Of a stretch of 64,000 nt of DNA, positions 33,398 to 45,078 are shown piece after piece. Position 1 is the first letter of the stretch. Each line of letters begins with the position of its first letter. The notes beneath the pieces were generated by a model. That model was not told the DNA's origin and did no database searches. It was given only the letters and a program-made list of their open reading frames with translations. This DNA is from Ciborinia camelliae. Its lineage: Eukaryota > Ascomycota > Leotiomycetes > Helotiales > Sclerotiniaceae. Location: NCBI GenBank assembly GCA_025890175.1, contig JANPYM010000012.1, positions 1,962,677-2,026,676 of the forward strand, in the 5' to 3' direction. Both the position numbers and the translations under genes were made by a program.

Positions 33398-36300
33398 TTA
33401 CTTCCTCCCCCTAGCCAACAATTTATCTCCCAATTCAGCTACAGCTGCCCCCCAAGAAACATCATTCCCATCTTCCTTCTCCTTAACGTAGTTGCCCAAA
33501 CGATTAAGGAGAAACTCTCTCATCTTCGGCTCATTGAACCTCTCCCCGTAGACTACTTTTGCAACTGGGGAAACCTCCACATCAAATCCATCTTCCGTGC
33601 TGTGACTGATGAGATTAAAAGCCAACTCAACCTTCGTAGTGAGAGGCGCAATTAATAACATTGACTTGATGAGAATCGAGTTATCTGATGTTTTTGTAAC
33701 GATAGTGGGGCAGATGATGTTTAGTAGGTAAATATTATCTACTACTTTTGCGGCTTTATTCCAAGCGACGCTGACGGAATTTAGGAGAGTCTTAATTTCG
33801 GTGTTTGATTGAGGTAACCCTCGCACGTGATCACGAATACACTGGAGGAGGAATTCCTTTTCGGCAGTGAGAGGTAGAGGATTATATTCTCGATTGGCGG
33901 CGATGTACCAGAGATCGATTCGTGAATTGGCCGGCTTCGTAGTATTGCTAGAAGCATTCGACTTAAATGCAGATGCGTCAAATACTAGCTCAATCTCCTT
34001 TCGATAGGTCATTGAAGTCGTAGTTCCAGAAACCCCAGTGATGGTCCATCCGTGCTTCTTTTCGATAGCATCGACTTTTGCTGAGAAATTGTTAGTGATG
34101 TTAACAGACAGACTATGATAAGCGATACATACCCTTAAGAGTACTGATCTCACTCGAACTCCATCCACGGCATTCCTCTCGAATCTTCTCTGCTTCACGA
34201 ATTTCCTCCAAACAGATCTCCTTCATGGTAGTGCCAGCTTGAATCTCTGTTTCTCTTGCTTGGAGCTGTTTCTTCAATTCATCGACCATGTGCCTTTTAG
34301 CATCAACATCGGCTTCAATAGATATCAGCTGCTGTCGAGCTTCACCAAGCTCTTCGGGATCACAGCTAGCGATCTCTTCAGCAGCAGTCTTCAGATTTGT
34401 CTCTTCATGTTGAAGCTGCTGAGCTTGCTTGACCATCTTTGGAAGTACAGACTCAAGAAGTGCTTGTTGTTTATCAAGGATTTCTTCATCGTTGATCATA
34501 CCTTCAGCACTACGAACGAGTTCATCCTTCACAGTCTCAAGTAATGTGGATCGCCAGTCATACCACATGCCTTTACTGAGCAAACGAGAATGTGTCTTGA
34601 CATTTTTGAGTTGATTGTCCATGACAAGCTTTATATCTGCCGGCGCAGAAATATATTCACGGAAGAGTGGGGGATTTTCTTCAAAGGTTTCGCTCTCGAT
34701 TTCGCGAACCGTTTTTCGGCCATCTGATATATACTTCTTGAGTTCATGACAAGCCTAGGTATGTTAGTATGGCCAAGCCTAAAGGGGATAAGTTTGTGAG
34801 GGTAACTTACATGCTGGAATAACTCAAGCATAGGAATGGTAGCAGCACCCGCAGCAACACAATCCTCGAGAGAAACCTTGGTTTGATCTGACAATCGATT
34901 TCTCATTGGTCCATCACTAGTACGTTTTGGTGCGATCGTATGTCTTCTTTTCGTTGTTGTCAATTCCATGAATCGAATGCTGGTCATGTTCAAAAAGTCC
35001 TGCAACTGTATGCGCTCATCTTCTGGAGTTTCCTCGGGCAATTGTGGATACTCAACTGGTGCTGTCTCTTTGAATGGGATTGCCACAGGCTCGGTCAGGT
35101 TCACTTCTGTATCTTTGAAACGGCCTTGGTCACGTGGTGTCGTGATTTTATCCTTGATAGGCGAAGTGGTAGTAGTAGGAGTTGTGGAAGCGATGGTCGA
35201 ATCTTCCATACTCTTCCTACTTGCGCGGGTCAGGCGTCCAGTTGTTGTTTGTTCTTTTGTGGGTGGTCCTTGGAGATGGACGTTCTTCACCGGACTACCC
35301 TGATGATTTTTCAGTCGCTTCATACCACCCTCATCTTCATCCGATTCATCCTCATCCAACTCAGCGGGTCGTTTACCCAGAAGTCCTATTGCAGCACCAG
35401 CATGCAAACTCTTGCGTCCTTTCATAGACTTCTTCTTGGGAGTAAGACTGTTGATCATTTCCTTGAGGTTCAAAGTTGCATCTTTTTCTTCTCCTTCTCC
35501 TTGACCCGCTTCACGCTCCATTATCTTACGTCCATTTTCACGATCTTCTTCTTGTTCTCGCTCCCGGTCAACTTCCTCTTCCATGATGCGAGGATCTTGA
35601 AATCGTACACCACGATTCAAGTCTGCTGGCTGGGTAGGCGTGAAGGATCGCGCCTGTTCTCCAATAGATCCACGTCGGTCCAACAATGCTGCAACCTTTG
35701 GGGAGCCCAGCCCTACTCTATCAAGACCAATGCCAGTAGACAATCTTTTTTGCGGTGTCAAAATAAAGTTAGGCGTCGCAAGTCCCGTATTGCTATCTTT
35801 TTTGAACAACTTATTGGGTGTTTGTTTCTTGCTTGAAGATAAACGAGGGGTAGAAGATGACTCTTTGAGATCGGGTTTGAAGAGTCTCTTGGGCGATCCT
35901 GTACGCATGAGAACATTTTTGGAGGGCGGAGTTTTGCCGGGATGGGAGGGCTGAGCAGGTTGTGGAGTGATTTGTTTTTGTGGGGTGGTAAGTTTCTTGA
36001 CGGGCGTTAACATCTTAGATTTGGGCGTAGATTTAGGTGTGGTAGAAATTCGCTCAGGGCTTCTACGAAGACCCTTCCCTTTGAATCCCGCCGTGAAGCT
36101 TGGGCTGCCAGGTTCTGCCGCTCCCGTCAAAGCATTGTGATTGATAGGTTTGGGTGGAGAATTGGCGGGAACATCTACCCGGAACGGTGAGCTACCAACG
36201 TCTGTTTCCATCTCCATAATCTTTTTCGCTTGATTGCGATCTCCAGCGTTCAATTGTGGTAAAATGCCACCTAGTGCTCTGGTCATTTCCATACCGACCG

Positions 36301-38207
36301 TCGCATCCATATCCATATCCATTTCCTCGGTCTCGTCCGTATTTGAAGGCATAATACGACCCACAGCAGCAGTCATATCCATGTCCATATCCATACCCAT
36401 GGTTTCATCACCAGCCGAGGAATCCAAACTTTTGCGATCTCGGCTAGGTTTTGACTTTGGAGCCACAGATGATCGTCTCCTATTCTTGGTTGAAGCTGGT
36501 TGGGATAGCACGCCCCCAATTGCCGATGTAAAGTCCATACTCATATCCTCGTCTTCGGATCCCTCTTCTTCCTCTTCAGCTGCGTGAATGCCACCCACAG
36601 CGGTAGTCAAGTCCATGGTCTGCTCGCCGAATGCCGACTCCTCCCCTGTTGACACTCGGCGGGTACTTTGACGACGGCCCGTTCCCTTCGGTTTCGCTCC
36701 AGGTTGGTTATTGGGAATAATCCCACCGAAAGCACGTGTTACATCCATGGAAAGCTCATCATCTTCCCGTTGTTGACCTGGTAAGATTCTACCAACTGCA
36801 CTTGTCATATCCATATCCATCGTCATTTCTTCTCCGTCCGATTGATCTGAATCTGGTTGAACATCCGACTTGGCTGATGTTGTGAAAGGATTTATATTCT
36901 CTTGGTCTTGCTGTGCTTCAAGAGGCGCCTTCTTTGTCCATGGAGCAAAGGATGCAACGATCTCATTATCTTCACTCATTTTAGTATCTCCTTGCTCATC
37001 AAAATTCATTGCCTGTGTACCCGCTTGGTTCGCGGCCCGCCTAAGGGATTGTTCTAGCATTGTATCTGAGCCAGCACTAAAGGATGATTGAACGGATGCC
37101 ATCGACATGCTAGTTGTTTCTCCGCCATCCATAGTCATTCGAGTCCCATCATCATCCGAATCACTAGATGCGAATTCATCATCTTCAACATCTTCAGCAC
37201 CCACAGAGCTTCCACTCAGAGGACTGGATGAGAAAGCATCATTAGGGTCGTTAAAATTCATGGGAGGTATTACCGAACTTCTTCGGCGTTTCTTCTGGTG
37301 CAGGTCACGTTGATGTTCTGGTGATCCATTAGTCGTATCATCTTCGATTTGCTCGGGTGGTGTTGATGGAGGCTCCGAAGGATCTGAGCTTGGTGGTCCA
37401 GACTTTTGCTGGTGCGGGGTACCAACTGAACCCCCAGTAGCATTCGAGGCCCGACGGGTTGAATTGGTAGAGTTGGATGAGGTTGTTGAATCCTGGTATT
37501 CTACAACGACATCCCAGGTATGAAGTGTTGCTTCTGGCGCAAATGAAACACGTCGATTGGCGAGAGACTTGCGCCGAGCATCTCGTCGAGCATCAACTTC
37601 CTTCTGCATCGCGGCCCTCTCCTTCTCTTCCCGCTCCCTAGCAGAAGCTTGTTGTTCTTCCTCCGTCCTCAATGCGATTCGATTATCATTGTTTGTTTTC
37701 GGCATATCGATATGAAATGGATCATCAAGCGTTTCGGTGCCTGAACTTTTAGAGCCAGCGTCAATACCGAAATCGATCAACAACTCGGACTCTGGTACAG
37801 GTGGTGAGGGCGTTTTCGCTTTTCTTGGATTGATTCTTCTGTTGGGGTTATGCGCCGGAATCTCACGTAGAGGAGGCATTGTAGGTTTTAGGATTGATCT
37901 TGGAGGAGGTTGAGGTATCGTAGCCAGGGACTATACATTTCTTTAGTTTGTTTCTTGTCCCTCCAGTCCATACCGGATTCATTACCTTGCGCCGATTCCC
38001 AGTAGTATCTTTGAGCGCATCTAATCCACCAGGACCAATACTCTTACTTCTCGATTTCCTTGCTGGTTTTTCAACTGGTGCTCTTTTCCCAGTAAGCGCT
38101 CCAAGTTCCGCTGTCATATTTTCTTTATCCGCAGGTATTGCTGATAGAGACTTTCGTGATTTTGGTCGACGAGTCGCAGGAAGCGTGGCCTCCTCTATTG
38201 AAGACAT
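33398..38207 (-). CDS. spc7: Spc7/KNL1 kinetochore scaffold protein
   Basis: Outer-kinetochore scaffold of the KMN network; recruits Bub checkpoint proteins and protein phosphatase 1. Exons 38207-37986, 37930-34811, 34754-34133 and 34080-33398 give 1,548 residues. Splicing at 37986/37930 creates RSILKP, the SILK PP1 motif, and RRVSFAPEATLHTW carries the RVSF motif. The acidic middle has about six repeats built on M-D-x-T-x-A-x-G-x-I (MDMTSAVGRI, MDVTRAFGGI, MDLTTAVGGI, MDFTSAIGGV, MDMTAAVGRI, MEMTRALGGI), which correspond to MELT phosphosites for Mps1. FLNMTSIRFMELTTTKRRHT is the conserved Spc7 block. A coiled coil follows, then a C-terminal RWD-like region that would bind Mis12. It diverges from S11 across 357 bp. 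Confidence 0.95.
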
Positions 38208-38564
38208 TTTGAATATAGTCGAGTCTCAATTATGCAAAGTATCATAAAGTGTTTCCTAGAAATTAGTCATGAAATTTGGAAAGAGATTGGAAGTCTTGTC
38301 TTGGTGTTGCTATGCCGAAGTGAAGTAAACCAAAGTAAACAAACAGTCGCGTCTAGTCGGACGGGAGTTCGGATTAACTTCGGAACATGGCCCAAAAACC
38401 ACAATAAGTTTTTACCCAATCACATGACCTTCATCACACTCTTCGCTTAGCAAGATCCTTAGCGGCACACACTTTTTCGCAAATTGTAAATTTAGATAAC
38501 ATTCAATCGACAATCCCACCGACGACCACCACGAATTTGCGATCCTCGACCAAATTTCGCAGCC
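38208..38564. promoter_or_regulatory. Divergent promoter region of Spc7 and ribosomal protein S11
   Basis: The 357 bp between the two start codons must carry both promoters. It has no TATA box in a convincing place. The sequence upstream of S11 contains several pyrimidine-rich runs, expected for a ribosomal protein gene leader. Confidence 0.6.
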
Positions 38565-39335
38565 ATGGCAACTGAACTTACCGTGCAATCGGAGCGCGCT
38601 TTCCAAAAGCAACCTCACATCTTCCTTAACTCCAAGTCGAAGACCAAGTCCAGCAGAGTTGGAAAGGGTGGCCGAAGATGGTACAAGGACGTCGGATTGG
38701 GATTCAGAACCCCAAAGACCGCCATTGAGGGAAGCTACATTGGTATGTGGACTTTTCTTTTTTGAAATTATGGGAATGGAGTAGGAAAAGGCAGAACGGC
38801 ATACGAAAATTTGAAGGCTGGGTTATATTTGTTTGGGGGTGGGATGGGGGATTGGATATTATAAATGAATTGCGGAGGATCGCGAAAATTGAATCGAAGA
38901 GTGCGATGCTAACAAGAAATTTCAACAGACAAGAAGTGCCCATTCACCGGTCTCGTCTCCATCCGTGGTCGTATCTTGACCGGAACCGTCGTCTCCACCA
39001 AGATGCACCGTACCCTTATCATCCGCAGAGAATACCTCCACTTTATCCCAAAATACGCCAGATATGAGAAGAGACACAAGAACCTCGCTGCCCACGTTTC
39101 CCCAGCTTTCCGTGTCGAGGAGGGTGATCAAGTCACAGTTGGACAATGTAGACCATTGAGCAAGACCGTACGTACCAATTTGCGCAAATCCATGGTTCTG
39201 CTTTGATGGGATTATATTTTCGTATCAAGGCCGATAGATTGATTTGACTAACAAAATTCTCAATAGGTTCGTTTCAATGTTCTCCGTGTCCTTCCCCGAA
39301 CTGGCAAGGCTGTCAAGTCTTTCAGCAAATTCTAA
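38565..39335 (+). CDS. rps11: 40S ribosomal protein S11 (uS17)
   Basis: Structural protein of the small ribosomal subunit. Exons 38565-38742, 38929-39167 and 39267-39335 give 161 residues, the usual length of eukaryotic S11. The N-terminus reads [15 protein letters not shown], then [57 protein letters not shown] and the C-terminus [10 protein letters not shown]. All are uS17 hallmarks. Introns of 186 and 99 bp, one near the 5' end, are typical of fungal ribosomal protein genes. Confidence 0.97.
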
Positions 39336-41425
39336 ATGGGTTCTTTATCGTACAATGGGTGCATGTGGTTTTCGGGATGCTGATCAGGAGGGTTGTGATC
39401 ATATGAATACTGGGAAAGCAGCATGAAAATCATGTGCAGTAGCTACGAGAAGTAAATCAATGCCACGACGTTCCAGACACAAGATTATGCGCTACTAGAA
39501 GCTTGGTGATTTGGATTGCCTATGATTGTTGAGATAATCAAAAAGAAAGAATACAGCTTTACCATATTCTCAGTCCACGAATTATCGTTGCTACTAATCT
39601 TGGTGTATGTGGCTGCTAATATTCGCACATTCTGGGTACGAAGAGGGGGAAATGAGTTTGCATGAAGAAGACCATGAGAATCTCTAATGGTTATATATCG
39701 CAGAAGAGAGGATGTTACAATATTCTCCTCCAAGCTAGTGTTGGAGATCAGTTACATACCATATATAACTGGTTAGACACTATCAAATCAGCTTCCCTGG
39801 GTTCGTAGTGATATTGTCAACTACTAACGAGCCTGAGATGGGAACTCATTCTAGGACCTAGACTTTCAGAAACTGATATGTAAATAATCTCCAGACTCCG
39901 GTCCACCCTATTCATTGTTGGAATCTTTTATCAACTGGATATCCGAGGAGAGCCTTCATCAAAGCAAACCATGAATAATTCAAAAGCGAATTGCGAATTT
40001 CTACTGCCTAGTTCCCCTTCTTGAATTTGTTCAGCCACTCATACACTTTCACTAGCCACACCTTCACCAGCCACATCTTACACCTTCTAACTTGCGGCTC
40101 CGTTCCATTTTCGCATCCATCGATTATCTTATTCTCCACCTTTCGCCTTAACCATCAATCCATCAATCTCCTCCAGCAGGGCTCTTCTTGATACTTTGCA
40201 GCCAGAGATCTTTTGCGAGGGCCGTTTTTGGAATTTTATATGAGGCCAGGAGTCAGGACTGACAGGTGGATCGTTACACCCATTCCTTGGCATTAATTGA
40301 CGCATCAATATCATTTTTTGGAATTATGATTTTCGTATTGTTTGAAAGTGACTTGGCGCCAAGTGTGATTTTTCTGCAATACCTACCTACCGTGCTGTAT
40401 GAATGTATGGATGTATTTTATCAACATTTTTACTGCACAGGCTGCACAGCACAGGACCAAAAATCTTCAAAACACTCCAGCTGGACCCAACCTTGCTACC
40501 TATCTAATAATACCTACCTACCTACCAGGCTCCCTGGGTAACTAATAAGTTAACTTGACCTCTCTCTGACCCAACCATCAACCAAAATGCGATGAACAAA
40601 CAAACTCACCCCATTCATTCATCCACAACCCATAACCATAATCTCACATTCATTTTGAGTGGATTCTCGAGACAAAGAGACTCGGGAACCAGTGAAGAAA
40701 GAGTTGACAGTTGAAACCCGTCATTGATTACCATTTTGTATGTGCACCACCGCCATCAAATGAAAACCAACTCCCTACCTAGCTTCCCTTCATTTCATTT
40801 GATCGGGGTCATTTCACTAAATATCATCATCATGTCAGCATTCCCTTACCAATCACCTCCGTAAGTGGGACCATCAAATTGATTGAATTGATGGACTTCC
40901 CCAGAGTCCCGAAGGATTGGGTTGATTGATAGTACCTAGGTAGATACAGATCCAAAGTACTAAGCTAGGTATATATATACATATACATATATATATATTA
41001 TCCATTATATATAATATATACTCCAGTCTCCAGGGCTGTCGGTCTGTCCGTCTGTCCCTGGCTTGGGGATCTTGCTCGAAATGTATACCTAGCTACCGGT
41101 ACCTAGGGATGCGTGTCTGGATTTTCGGCGGCCAATTTACCTGCATTGATTGATTGATTGTTCTTATGGTTGAGGTTACAACAGATTGTTTGTTCATCCA
41201 ATAGTTTATCTACTCCTTTCCATATACATTCAATACATACCTATCTATGTATTTTATTCATTTTCATACAACTTGGAAATGAATGAATCATTGAATACCA
41301 TCTCACCATCACGATTACACACCTACATCACGACCATCACCACCAACAAATCGAATCAAACAACCGGAACCCATCGACGCTCAAATCGCGAAGGAGAAAA
41401 AAAATCCCCCAGAAATCTCAAAACC
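39336..41425. other. Intergenic stretch with AT microsatellite
   Basis: No supported gene. Contains many TACCTACC/CCTAGGTA steps and an AT dinucleotide-rich patch at about 40969-41022. The last 150 bases before the methyltransferase ATG are in frame with it (an upstream ATG is at 41279), so its start is not settled. Confidence 0.55.
40969..41022. repeat. TA/TATACA microsatellite
   Basis: Run of TATATA, ATACATATACATATATA and ATTATATATAATATATA in intergenic DNA. Confidence 0.85.
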
Positions 41426-42937
41426 ATGAAAGAAAAAGAATCCCTCTCCTCCATCTTTCAATTCGATTTCGGGACGCCTCCGAGTCGCTCCTCACCCTCA
41501 CCACCAACCACGGGTTCCAGTACCAGTACCAGTACCAGTACCAGGACCCATAAATCCCTCCCCCCTTCTTCCATCTCCGATAAATATTCCACCGACAAAC
41601 CATGGTACCACACCACCCTCGGCTCACGATTGAGTCCCGAAGCTCGCGAGTTGTTGGAGAATTATAGTCATATCGCTGCTGCCGATGTGGATGATCACGT
41701 TTATGCAATGGTATGGATACCTACTCTCCTCTCTCTTTATTTAATTTTCCCCCTCCCCCAACCTAGACAAACGAAACTAGGTAGTATGAAAGCATGTATG
41801 GACAGGAGGGGAGGGCATGAAGTGTGATGAATTCTCACACAGAACCTTGTTGTTAGGTTGAATTATATCATTGGCATGAGTACATGGAAGAAATGGAATA
41901 AATCAATTAACCCAAAGACATCACAAATATAGCGCGATCTCCTCTGGTACCAAACCCCCTACCCCTCCATCGGCAATTTTTCCTTCCTAACCCTGCGTCT
42001 CCTGACCCACCCACTCTACCCCCGCATCGTCAATACCCTCCGGGTCTCCACCCCCTCATCACCACCCAGTTCGCCACCCCTATTTCTCGATCTCGGCTGT
42101 TGTGTTGCTCAAGAGTATGTTCCCCTTTAATCCTTATTTCATCTCACCCCTCATCTCCCATCCTCCCCCTTTATTTCCCCCCCCCCCCCCCCCAATTCAT
42201 GACTTCACCATCTCATCNNNNNNNNNNATCCTCCCCCTTTATTTCCCCCAATTCATGACTTCACCATCTCATCTCATCTCATCACAACCCCCCTTAACCT
42301 CCCAACCCCAACCCCAACCCTCCAAACCCCCAATTAAACTTCCCCAAACAGACTCCGCTCCCTCGCGCATCACGCCTCGATCCCGCCCACCCAACTCTAC
42401 GGCACCGACTACAACGCCTCCTTCCTCAAAACCTCGTACAAAATCTTCAACGACCACAATCAGGGGTACACGCTGATCCCGGCCAACATCCTCGATCCGA
42501 ATTTCTTCGCGCTGACCTTCCGCCACCGCATCCACCACTTCGCCATCATCCACGCCGCCCTCTTCATGCACCTCTTCACCTGGGACCAGCAGCTCCAGGT
42601 CTGCGCCAACGTCGTCCGCCTCATGCGCGATCGCGACGGCGCCCTGTTCGTCGGCTGCATGGTCGGTAAGCGAGGCGGCGGCGAGGCCGATCACGGCCGC
42701 TGGCTCCACGATGAGGATAGCTGGCTTCGCTTGTGGGGCGAGGTCTGGGAGCGTTTGGGCATGTCGGGTAGTTGGAAGGTTCACGGCGAGTTGCGTGCGT
42801 TGGAGGGAGAGAATCGTAGTCGGAGTCAGGCGAATAAGATGGGGGGGAAATGGGATGTTGGGGCTGAGGAGGAGGGCATTGGCCTTTTTGAATTTTCGGT
42901 CGAGCGCACCCCGGATGCGAGACCGCGTACCCAATGA
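41426..42937 (+). CDS. SAM-dependent methyltransferase
   Basis: Probable class I methyltransferase of the fungal secondary-metabolism type (resembling the AusD/Trt5 family). Exons 41426-41710, 41933-42114 and 42352-42937 give 350 residues. LFLDLGCCVAQ, restored at the second splice to the sequence ELRSLAHHAS, is the SAM-binding motif I, and QLYGTDYNASFL is the acidic end of strand 2. Then HFAIIHAALFMHLFTWDQQ matches the post-motif region. The N-terminal 60 residues are Ser/Thr/Pro-rich and likely disordered. An in-frame ATG at 41279 would add 49 residues of low-complexity sequence, so 41426 is preferred. Intron 2 holds a run of 10 Ns with a duplicated flank (see findings). No polyketide or terpene synthase lies nearby, so the substrate is unknown. 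Confidence 0.82.
42163..42275. other. Assembly gap with duplicated flanks in methyltransferase intron 2
   Basis: Ten Ns at 42218-42227. The sequence ATCCTCCCCCTTTATTTCCC, followed by AATTCATGACTTCACCATCT, is present both before and after the Ns, the first copy containing a run of about 17 Cs. This is the same stretch assembled twice, and the intron length here is not reliable. Confidence 0.9.
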
Positions 42938-42941
42938 TTTA

Positions 42942-42990
42942 TTTGGTTTGGTTTGGTTTGGTTTGGCTTGGTTTGGTGGGGTGGGGTGGG
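42942..42990. repeat. (TTTGG)n and (GGGGT)n arrays
   Basis: About seven TTTGG units (one TTGGC variant) run directly into GGGGT units, just after the methyltransferase stop codon. Confidence 0.9.
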
Positions 42991-43412
42991 GGCTTTTAAT
43001 GAATGATACATGCATGATATGGATACATGATATAGGTTGGGCTAATTCCTTTTCTTCTTTTTTTCATGAAATGAAATGAAATGAAATATACAAGAACATG
43101 AACATGAACATGAGTGGAACACTCTCCATCTTCAAATATCGATTGTGAAGTCCAGTCCGGTTCAAAACTAAAGTGATGTGATTTCAATCTACCTACGGTT
43201 CCATTCGATGTGATATATCCTATACGTCCTATGTATTGCAATATATTCTATGGGTATCTATATATTGCATCTAGTATATATTACATAGGTACATACATCC
43301 ATACACACACACATCGGAACACCCCACCCCACCCCATTATTGCATGTATTATATGATATATAATATTATCGCCACATACCAAACGACCAAAAGACCAAAA
43401 GATACTGGGCGC

Positions 43413-43448
43413 GGCGCGGCGAGGCGAGGCGAGGCGAGGTGAGGCGAG
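43413..43448. repeat. (GGCGA)n array
   Basis: About six GGCGA/GGTGA units in a G/C-rich patch within otherwise AT-rich DNA. Confidence 0.9.
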
Positions 43449-44063
43449 TTATGAATCATGATGAAATAAAATTGAAAATTCTCGTTATCGTCATGTGATG
43501 TGATATGATATGCTTGTTTTTGGGTTGCGACTAATAGTATAAGTTTGTAGGTTTGTAGGTATGGAGGTATGGAGGTATGAAGAGGAGAGATGGATGGATG
43601 AAGAGGATGGAGAGGATGAAGAGGATGGAGAGCCAGCCGCGCATAAATCAAATCATGAATCATGCATCAGGTATGGATGGTATGTAGGATGGTATTGCAT
43701 GAGGTGAGAGGAGAGGAGCTCCAGTGGACAGAACAGGACCGTACAGTACAGTCAAGATGAATGGATGGTAAGTGTATAGGATAGGATAGGATAGATACCT
43801 ACTTGGATCCCGTCCGTCCGTCTGCCACATTTTATTTTGGATGGATTTTCCGGCATCGGATCTTTTCATTGCCTAGGTATCGTCTGCGATATCTACCTAC
43901 CTAGGTAATCTATGGATGGATGCAGCATCTACAGAGCCTGACACTCTGACATGCTGGGAATTATATGTATGTGAGATGGATGTGAGATGTGATGAGGAGT
44001 GGTTGGCGGTGCATGGGTATGCCTAGATGGGCATTACATAAGATGCGGTGGAGATGGTAAGAT

Positions 44064-44092
44064 GTGATGAGATGAGATGAGATGAGATGAGA
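44064..44092. repeat. (GATGA)n array
   Basis: About five to six units of GATGA, in an area rich in related GATGTGA steps. Confidence 0.9.
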
Positions 44093-44823
44093 TATAGGTG
44101 GCGTGAGAAGGAAGGGCGGTTCTTGTGGAACTTTTGATCATCTATCCATTCAATTGACGATTGATGATTTGGGGGAAGGGAGGGAATACTGCCTAATCAA
44201 GAACCCCTAGATTTGATGAAAACTTTTCAATCTGATAATACCCAAGTTTTCGAAAAGAAGTATGGATGTGAAACCATCGCATCAAAATTTCTCACCGACA
44301 ATTCGCATCGCGAAACTAGAAACTAGAATCCAAACTCCCGAAACTTCCGATTGGATGGAAAATGACATACAGTACGAATAATATCACGCTACCGAAGTGC
44401 TCCAATCCGTCATGCACACATCTTATGATCGAACTAACAACCAGGCAAAGATATCTCAACCAGGGTGCAGGCAGGCTGCTTACTCTTTCTTACTTCTTTC
44501 CAGAAGGGCGTTGCGGCACGGAAATTTTCTCACGCCTCGAAAGGTGAGACGAAGAGTTGGTCATACAACTGCAGGCTTACGGCTTGAGATGTGCATCATG
44601 GAATTTGTCAATATGTAAGTGGAGCCCATTCTCTGACGAGAGAAACTCTTTTCAGATAATTAATCGTTTGGTTTGCGTGAATACGAGTTTCGGGCCTGTA
44701 CTGTATTATGTGTCTTATTCTTATTCCAGATGAGAGGAGATATAAAGGAAAGGTAATGTATCGATAGTTTGATATCGACCATCCGTCATCCCAATTGCGA
44801 TCTCGAATCCTTCAACCAGCAAC

Positions 44824-45078
44824 ATGCCGACGCGTTCAAGTATATACATCGAATTATATACTCCGGCGGCCGAGAAGCCGGAAGCTCTCAGAATGTCACT
44901 ACATTCAGGAGGCCATCGGCATGGAAGTGAGAGGGAAGCGGTCTATGAGTCGGTCGTGAAGTCGAACCATAGTTCTCATGATGAAAAGGGGAACGATTGT
45001 TCAGAGGATAAAATGGAGACGGGGCATGCCTCGAGTCTAGACCAGAAAAAATCGGTCGAAGTTAGCGGTAGTGTTTAA
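44824..45078 (+). CDS. Possible small hydrophilic hypothetical protein
   Basis: An 84-residue frame from a true ATG in good context (GCAACATGC), with a TATAAAGG box at 44741-44748, 83 bp ahead. The product is hydrophilic and rich in Ser, His, Glu and Lys, with no signal peptide or recognised domain. It could be a real small gene or exon; nothing else supports it. Confidence 0.3.
   Translation: MPTRSSIYIELYTPAAEKPEALRMSLHSGGHRHGSEREAVYESVVKSNHSSHDEKGNDCSEDKMETGHASSLDQKKSVEVSGSV

Noticed and set aside
34940..35836. Plus-strand frame of 298 codons
   Set aside because: Antisense to the well-supported Spc7 exon 2, with no motif.
42269..43015. Minus-strand frame of 248 codons
   Set aside because: Antisense to methyltransferase exon 3 and its flank; Val/Glu-rich composition comes from G/C bias.
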